Assembly (NCBI RefSeq): GCF_003931565.1
Contig: NZ_RRYI01000011.1
Coordinates: 62,001-126,000 of the forward strand
Reading direction: 5' to 3'
DNA length: 64,000 bases
From: Caulobacter sp. 602-1
GTDB lineage: Bacteria; Pseudomonadota; Alphaproteobacteria; Caulobacterales; Caulobacteraceae
The translations under genes were made by a program, and so were the position numbers. A model generated the notes under the pieces. It was not told the origin of the DNA, searched no databases, and was given only the letters and a program-made list of their open reading frames with translations. Positions 59,269 through 64,000 of the stretch are shown piece by piece (position 1 is the first letter of the stretch; each line of letters starts with the position of its first letter).

Positions 59269-60186
59269 ATGACCAAGACCTACCCCCGCGACCTGATCGG
59301 CTACGGCGAGCATCCGCCGCACGCGAGGTGGCCCAATGGCGCCAGGGTGGCCGTGCAGTTCGTGCTGAACTACGAGGAAGGCGCCGAGCGCTCCATCCTG
59401 CACGGCGACCCGGTCAGCGAGTTCTTCCTGTCCGAAATGATCGGCGCCCAGCCCATCGAAGGCATGCGCAACATGTCGATGGAGAGCCTCTACGAATACG
59501 GCTCGCGCGCCGGCTTCTGGCGCATCCGGCGTCTGTTCGAGGAGTACGGGCTGCCGCTCACCGTGTTCGGCGTCGCCCAGGCCATGGAGCGCCATCCAGA
59601 CGCCGTCGAGGCGATGATGAAGTCCGGCTGGGAGATCGCCAGCCACGGCTATCGCTGGATCGACTACCAGCACTTCACGCCCGAGCAGGAGCTCGAGCAC
59701 ATTCATCGGGCCATCGAGATCCAGAAGCGGCTGACTGGAGAGCGGCCCCTTGGATGGTACCAGGGCCGCACCAGTCCCAACACCGCCCGTCTGGTCGCCG
59801 AGGAAGGCGGCTTCGTCTACGACGCTGACAGCTATGCCGACGACCTGCCCTACTGGGACGATCAGCACGGCCGCGCCCAGCTGATCGTGCCGTACACCCT
59901 GGAAGCCAACGACATGCGCTTCACCGCGGCCCAGGGCTTCAACACCGGCGAGCAGTTTTTCACCTATCTGCGCGACGCCTTCGACGCCCTCTATCTGGAA
60001 GGCGAAACCGCGCCGAAGATGATGAGCGTCGGCCTGCATTGCCGGGTGGTCGGCAAGCCCGGTCGCATCGGCGCCCTGCGGCGCTTCCTGGAGCATATCA
60101 CCCGGCACGACCGCGTCTGGGTGGCCAGGCGCATCGACATCGCCCGCCACTGGATCGCGACGCATCCGTATGAGGTGAAGGCATGA
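59269..60186 (+). CDS. puuE: Allantoinase PuuE (polysaccharide-deacetylase fold)
   Basis: A 305-residue metal-independent allantoinase that opens allantoin to allantoate. NodB-like landmarks are VQFVLNYEEGAERS (EE in place of DD), IASHGYRWIDYQHF and YQGRTSPNTARL, with DADSYADDLPYWD marking PuuE. It belongs to the PuuE class rather than the amidohydrolase AllB class. The ATG at 59269 is 8 bases after GGAGGGGG; a longer frame from 59023 overlaps the previous gene. It overlaps uraD by 4 bases. Confidence 0.93.
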   Translation: MTKTYPRDLIGYGEHPPHARWPNGARVAVQFVLNYEEGAERSILHGDPVSEFFLSEMIGAQPIEGMRNMSMESLYEYGSRAGFWRIRRLFEEYGLPLTVFGVAQAMERHPDAVEAMMKSGWEIASHGYRWIDYQHFTPEQELEHIHRAIEIQKRLTGERPLGWYQGRTSPNTARLVAEEGGFVYDADSYADDLPYWDDQHGRAQLIVPYTLEANDMRFTAAQGFNTGEQFFTYLRDAFDALYLEGETAPKMMSVGLHCRVVGKPGRIGALRRFLEHITRHDRVWVARRIDIARHWIATHPYEVKA

Positions 60187-60707
60187 GCGGCGCCCCGCCC
60201 CTGACCCTGGCTCGGCTGAACAGCATGAACCGGACCGGTTTCACCACCGCCCTGGGCTTCGCTTTCGAGCTCTCCCCCTGGGTGGTCGAGCGCGCCTTCG
60301 ACGAGCGGCCGTTCGCCAGCGTCGAGGCGCTGCACGGCGCGATGATGGCCGTGCTCGACGCCGCGACCACCGCCGACAAACTCGCCTTGATCCGCGCCCA
60401 CCCCGAACTGGCCGGCAAGGCCGCCATCGCCAAGCAGCTGACCGCCGAGAGCAACGCCGAACAGGCCAGCGCCGGACTGGACAGGCTGACGCCGGACGAG
60501 TTCGCGCGCTTCCATGCGCTGAACACCGCCTACGGCGAGCGCTTCGGCTTCCCGTTCATCATCGCCGTGCGGCTGAACGACAAGAGCTCGATCCTGGCCG
60601 CCATGCAGGCGCGCCTGGCCAACGACGAGGCCGAAGAGATCGCCGAGGCGATTCTGCAGATCGGCCTGATCTCCAAACTCCGACTGCTCGACGCGGTGGC
60701 GCCATAA
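60183..60707 (+). CDS. uraD: OHCU decarboxylase
   Basis: A 174-residue enzyme that decarboxylates 2-oxo-4-hydroxy-4-carboxy-5-ureidoimidazoline to S-allantoin. RAHPELAGKAAIAKQLTAES (catalytic His in HPELAGK), GLDRLTPDEFARFHALNTAY and ERFGFPFIIAVR are signatures. It is preceded by puuE (4-base overlap), and puuD starts 1 base after its stop. Confidence 0.95.
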   Translation: MSGAPPLTLARLNSMNRTGFTTALGFAFELSPWVVERAFDERPFASVEALHGAMMAVLDAATTADKLALIRAHPELAGKAAIAKQLTAESNAEQASAGLDRLTPDEFARFHALNTAYGERFGFPFIIAVRLNDKSSILAAMQARLANDEAEEIAEAILQIGLISKLRLLDAVAP

Positions 60708-60708
60708 G

Positions 60709-61896
60709 ATGGACTACGACCTTCCCGGATGGCTGAACCTGGGTCTCCGCTGGCTGCACGTGATCGCCGGCGTGGCCTGGATCGGGGCCTCGTTCTACTT
60801 CGTCTGGCTGGACAACAATCTGCGTGACCCCGATCCGCCCAAGGACGGCGTCAAGGGCGAGCTGTGGGCCGTGCACGGCGGTGGCTTCTACCATTCGCAG
60901 AAATACATGGTGGCTCCGGCGCACATGCCCGACCACCTGCACTGGTTCAAATGGGAGGCCTACACCACCTGGCTGTCGGGCTTCGCGCTGCTGATCGTGC
61001 TCTACTACTGGCAGGCGCCGGTCTATCTGATCGACACCGCCAAGCACGCCTTCAGCCAGCCGGCCGCGATCGGCGCGGGCCTGGCCTTCATCTTCGGCGG
61101 ACTGGCCGTCTACGAGGCGCTGTGCCGCTCGCCATTGGGCCAGCGCGGCCTGTGGTTCGGCCTTGTGTGGTTCGGCGCGCTGACGGCGGCGGCCTACTTC
61201 CTGTCCAAGCTGTTCAGCGACCGCGGCGCCTTCATCCACGTCGGCGCGATCATCGGCACGGCCATGGTCGCCAACGTCTTCCTGGTGATCATCCCCAACC
61301 AGCGCAAGATCGTCGCCGACATGCTGGCCGGCCGTCCGGTCGATCCCCGCCTGGGCGCGATGGGTAAGCAGCGGTCGGTGCACAACACCTACATGACCCT
61401 GCCGGTCATCTTCATCATGATCAGCAACCACTATCCGATGGTCACCGGCCATCCGCTAAGCTGGCTGCTGCTGGCCATGATCAGCGCCGGCGGGATCTCG
61501 ATCCGGCAGTTCTTCCTGCTCAAGCACCACGGCAAGATCCGCCACGACTTCCTGTTCTACGGCGCGATGCTGATCTTCGCCGCCACCGTCGTCGCCAGCA
61601 TGAAGCCCAAGGACGAGGTCGAGATCTCAACCCCGGTCCCGTTCGCCACCGCCCAGGCGATCGTCCAGAAGCACTGCGTCATGTGCCACAGCGCCACGCC
61701 GACACACGCAGGCTTCTCGGCGCCGCCTTTGGGCGCGACCTTCGACACGCCTGAGCATATCCGGACCTACGCCCCGAAAATCCGCGAGCGCGCCGTGCTC
61801 TCGACCAGCATGCCCCTTGGCAACGAGACAAGCATGACTGTAGAGGAGCGCGCCCAGCTGGGCGCCTGGATCAATCAGGGAGCCAAGATCCCGTGA
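60709..61896 (+). CDS. puuD: Membrane urate hydroxylase/oxidase PuuD with cytochrome c domain
   Basis: A 395-residue integral-membrane urate oxidase. Seven to eight helices (residues about 10-310) include WLHVIAGVAWIGASFYFVW, HGGGFYHSQKY and HNTYMTLPVIFIMISNHYP with conserved histidines. A periplasmic cytochrome c domain at the C-terminus (about 320-395) has the haem site CVMCH and a Met ligand in STSMPLGNETSM. It passes electrons from urate to the respiratory chain and replaces soluble uricase. It overlaps the TetR gene by 4 bases. Confidence 0.95.
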   Translation: MDYDLPGWLNLGLRWLHVIAGVAWIGASFYFVWLDNNLRDPDPPKDGVKGELWAVHGGGFYHSQKYMVAPAHMPDHLHWFKWEAYTTWLSGFALLIVLYYWQAPVYLIDTAKHAFSQPAAIGAGLAFIFGGLAVYEALCRSPLGQRGLWFGLVWFGALTAAAYFLSKLFSDRGAFIHVGAIIGTAMVANVFLVIIPNQRKIVADMLAGRPVDPRLGAMGKQRSVHNTYMTLPVIFIMISNHYPMVTGHPLSWLLLAMISAGGISIRQFFLLKHHGKIRHDFLFYGAMLIFAATVVASMKPKDEVEISTPVPFATAQAIVQKHCVMCHSATPTHAGFSAPPLGATFDTPEHIRTYAPKIRERAVLSTSMPLGNETSMTVEERAQLGAWINQGAKIP

Positions 61897-62570
61897 CCGA
61901 CGCCGTCCTGGACGCGACCAACAAGACCGAGACCGAGAACACCCCGCGCAAACGCAACGCCGAGCGTACGCGCAAGGCTATCCTCGCCGCGGCCTTGAAG
62001 GAATTCGCCCAGGCGGGCTTCGCCGGCGCGCGCATCGAGCGAATCGTCAAGGCCGCCAAGTGCAACATCCGGATGCTGTACCACTACTTCGGGGACAAGA
62101 AGGGCCTGTACATGGCCGTCCTCGAAAGCGCCTATATGGACCTGCGGACCCGCGAGGCCGAGCTGAAGATCGACTTCGACAAGCCGCTCGACGGCTTCCT
62201 CGAACTGCAGCGCTTCACCTTCGACTATTTCGAGAAGAACCCCCGCTTCGAGGGCCTGCTGCGCAACGAGAACCTGCAGCACGGCAAGTTCGCCGCCCAG
62301 TCGCGCGTTGTCACCGAGACCGCCTTCCCGCTGCGCCGCACGATCGAGAAACTGATCGAGAGCGGCCAGCGCCAGGGGATCTTTGGTCCAGACCTCGACC
62401 CGGTGCAGATCTATGTGACCATCGCGGCCATGAGCCGCTTCCATCTGGCCAACGGCTATTCGCTATCGGCGACGCTGGACACCGACATGACCGCTCCCGA
62501 GTGGCGCAAGGCGCGGCTGGACCACGCCCTGGCTCTGCTCGAAGGCTATCTGACGCGCGGCGCGCGGTGA
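61893..62570 (+). CDS. TetR-family repressor of the purine operon
   Basis: A 225-residue regulator. The helix-turn-helix is at about 28-70 (RKAILAAALKEFAQAGFAGA, then ARIERIVKAAKCNIRMLYHY FGDKKGLY in two parts), followed by a TetR_C-type ligand domain resembling RutR. The GTG start overlaps the puuD stop. Being encoded within the operon it probably binds a purine or pyrimidine-degradation intermediate and the palindrome at 56486-56511. Confidence 0.9.
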   Translation: MTDAVLDATNKTETENTPRKRNAERTRKAILAAALKEFAQAGFAGARIERIVKAAKCNIRMLYHYFGDKKGLYMAVLESAYMDLRTREAELKIDFDKPLDGFLELQRFTFDYFEKNPRFEGLLRNENLQHGKFAAQSRVVTETAFPLRRTIEKLIESGQRQGIFGPDLDPVQIYVTIAAMSRFHLANGYSLSATLDTDMTAPEWRKARLDHALALLEGYLTRGAR

Positions 62571-62791
62571 TCCTGGTCGCCGCACTGCTGGAGCCGTCGC
62601 GGAGCCTCTACGTGACCGTGCGCCTTGAGTTTGACGACCAGAGCCCCCTACGGATCACCTTCAGCCGCCTTGAACACGCGGTGGACTTCCACGAGCGCGC
62701 CGAGCGGCTGGTCCGTGATCGCGCGGACCTGGAAACGTGCCTCGCCACCGCCCGCGCGCATCAGGGCTTCGTGCAGGCTTCCGGCGCCTAG
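62567..62791 (+). CDS. Possible small protein after the TetR gene
   Basis: A 74-codon frame starting with GTG inside the TetR stop (GTGA) and ending 4 bases into the YceI stop. The sequence ((M)ILVAALLEPSRSLYVTVRL, then a charged helix HAVDFHERAERLVRDRADL) has a balanced composition, unlike most shadow frames. I recognise no family. It is supported only by tight coupling and composition. Confidence 0.45.
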   Translation: MILVAALLEPSRSLYVTVRLEFDDQSPLRITFSRLEHAVDFHERAERLVRDRADLETCLATARAHQGFVQASGA

Positions 62792-63507
62792 GGCTTGGGC
62801 GCGGCGGCGCCGGCCGGCGCGGTCGCCAGCGGCGGCCCGCTGAACTCGGCCTCGATCATCACCTGGACCTCGTCGCCGACGCCCATGGTCGTGCCCGGGG
62901 CCGGAACGCCGTAGGCGATGCCGAAGTCCGAGCGGTTGAACGCGCCCTTGGCCGAGAAGCCGACGCGGGCGTGCGGGTCCATCGGATGGCCCGGATAGCC
63001 GCCGTTATAGGTCACATCCAGCACGACCGGCTTGGTGACGCCGTGCAGGGTCAGGTCGCCGGTGACCTTGCCGGTGTCGGGACCGGTGGTCTCGACCTTG
63101 GTCGACTTGAACGTGATCGTCGGATAGGTGGCCGTGTTCAGCCACTGCGCCCCGGTCAGCTCGGCCAGGAAGCCCTCGGGCGGCGCGGGAATGGTCAGCG
63201 ACATCGGATTGATCGTCGCCTCCAGCGTGCTGGCCGCAGGGTTGTTCTGGTCGAAATGCAGCTTGGCATCGAAGTCGGCGAACGCGGCCGTGTAGTTCGA
63301 GAAGCCCAGGTGGCTGACGCTGAACACCAGCGTCGCGTGATGCTTGTCCAGCGTATAGTCGCCGGCCGGGATATCGGCTTTCGGCGGCTTCAGCGCGGCG
63401 GCCGGCGGCGCGGCGACAACCGGCGCGTCGGCCTTCTTGTCGGCCGCAGGCTGAGGCGAACAGGCGGCCAGCGCGAGCAGCGCCATGACGGGCAGGATCG
63501 ATCTCAT
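62788..63507 (-). CDS. YceI-family lipoprotein
   Basis: A 239-residue YceI (lipocalin-like) protein. The signal peptide MRSILPVMALLALAACS has the lipobox LAAC, so it is a lipoprotein. A Pro/Ala-rich linker leads to the YceI domain (about 48-220): AGDYTLDKHHATLVFSVSHL, STLEATINPMSLTI and GDLTLHGVTKPVVLDV. YceI proteins bind isoprenoid-like lipids in the periplasm. The ATG at 63507 gives the signal peptide; longer frames do not. Confidence 0.93.
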   Translation of the reverse strand: MRSILPVMALLALAACSPQPAADKKADAPVVAAPPAAALKPPKADIPAGDYTLDKHHATLVFSVSHLGFSNYTAAFADFDAKLHFDQNNPAASTLEATINPMSLTIPAPPEGFLAELTGAQWLNTATYPTITFKSTKVETTGPDTGKVTGDLTLHGVTKPVVLDVTYNGGYPGHPMDPHARVGFSAKGAFNRSDFGIAYGVPAPGTTMGVGDEVQVMIEAEFSGPPLATAPAGAAAPKP

Positions 63508-63619
63508 ACGCTTCCCTCCAAGGACCCGATCTTCACGCCGGGCGTCAGGCCGAGGCGACAGGCCCCTACGCCGACGAAACGTCAACGTAGGGGACCCGAC
63601 AGAGGTTGCGGACGGGGGT

Positions 63620-64000
63620 TTAGGCGGCCATGAACATGTCGGCCGTCACCAGGGACGAGGACACGTTCTTGAGCAGGACGACCTGGTCGTAGCCCGCGAC
63701 CCCGTCGGTGTCGGCGACGACATAGGTGTCCGCGCCAGCGCCGACGATCAGGTACTTCTGGGCGAGCGCGCCGATCTGGATCTGATTGTTATAGGCTTCG
63801 ATCTGCAAAGCCGAGGCGTCGCTGATCTTGCCCGCGCTGTTCAGGTCTGCGGTGAAGCGAAGGATGTCGCTTTCCTTGACCACCGCCGGCGCGCCAGAGA
63901 AGGCCAGCTTGTCGCCGGCGCCAAGGTCCAGGACTGTGTCGAAGTTCTGCAGGTGGGTATTAAACGAACCGTCGCCCGCCACAAACTTGAAGACGTCCGC
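63620..64000 (-). CDS. C-terminus of a calcium-binding repeat-type (bluetail-like) protein, cut by window edge
   Basis: The last 126 residues of a larger protein; the frame is open to base 64000 and begins ADVFKFVAGDGSFN. The patterns DTVLDLGAGDKLAF and GADTYVVADTDGVAGYDQVV LL-type turns, rich in Asp and Gly, are seen in C-terminal domains of secreted RTX/hemolysin-type proteins and the so-called bluetail domain. Such ends commonly carry type I secretion signals. The ending SSLVTADMFMAA is hydrophobic. The main body is outside the window. Confidence 0.75.
   Translation of the reverse strand, partial: ADVFKFVAGDGSFNTHLQNFDTVLDLGAGDKLAFSGAPAVVKESDILRFTADLNSAGKISDASALQIEAYNNQIQIGALAQKYLIVGAGADTYVVADTDGVAGYDQVVLLKNVSSSLVTADMFMAA

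Overview
The window is chromosomal DNA from a high-GC alphaproteobacterium, almost certainly a Caulobacter or close relative. The evidence is FliX divergent from flgI behind a sigma54 promoter, a FlbY/CheL-type flagellar pair, a GTTC-N7-GTTC SOS box in front of uvrA, a Cys-poor DksA, and a dcw cluster in alphaproteobacterial order. Coding density is high, genes are packed in ATGA/TGATG-overlapping operons, and no tRNA, rRNA operon, insertion sequence, prophage or CRISPR array was seen.

Left part (1-26.7 kb, mostly minus strand): the division and cell-wall (dcw) cluster, transcribed right to left as mraZ, rsmH, ftsL, ftsI, murE, murF, mraY, murD, then ftsW, murG, murC, murB, ddlB, ftsQ, ftsA (cut by the left edge). 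It is interrupted three times. A 6.6 kb block between murD and ftsW carries a KaiC-like ATPase with an overlapping hybrid histidine kinase, an HWE kinase, a thioredoxin and a cold-shock gene with two small Lys/Ala-rich proteins. A pseudoazurin and a small exported protein lie between murG and murC. An M28 peptidase and an inverted-repeat element lie between murB and ddlB.

Middle (26.7-42.4 kb): RNase P RNA, a PIN-type toxin-antitoxin pair with a palindromic operator, an FMN-binding regulator/amidase/EamA operon, a Baeyer-Villiger-type monooxygenase, a DUF3052-like protein, a crotonase with a TTG start, a single-domain response regulator, a PPOX flavoprotein, a Na+/H+ antiporter, dksA, the fliX/flgI-cheL-flbY flagellar locus, a methyltransferase plus ABC-F ATPase with a probable leader peptide, and two small genes.

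Right part (42.4-64 kb): SOS-controlled uvrA; four related multi-pass membrane proteins of unknown function (45.6-50.0 kb) with a GST among them; trmFO; a divergent lipid-modification cluster (DUF1365, flavin amine oxidase, CFA-type methyltransferase, DUF2177) joined to an ECF sigma factor and its RskA-type anti-sigma factor; a purine catabolism operon (allantoate amidohydrolase, ureidoglycine/alanine-glyoxylate aminotransferase, allantoinase PuuE, OHCU decarboxylase, membrane urate oxidase PuuD, TetR regulator) behind a palindromic operator; a YceI lipoprotein; and the C-terminus of a calcium-binding-type repeat protein at the right edge.

The most unusual features are the KaiC/pseudo-receiver kinase module inside the dcw cluster, the four-member membrane-protein family, the leader ORF overlapping the ABC-F start, and the sigma-factor-linked lipid cluster. 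Gene assignments rest on recognising families by eye; no database search was run.
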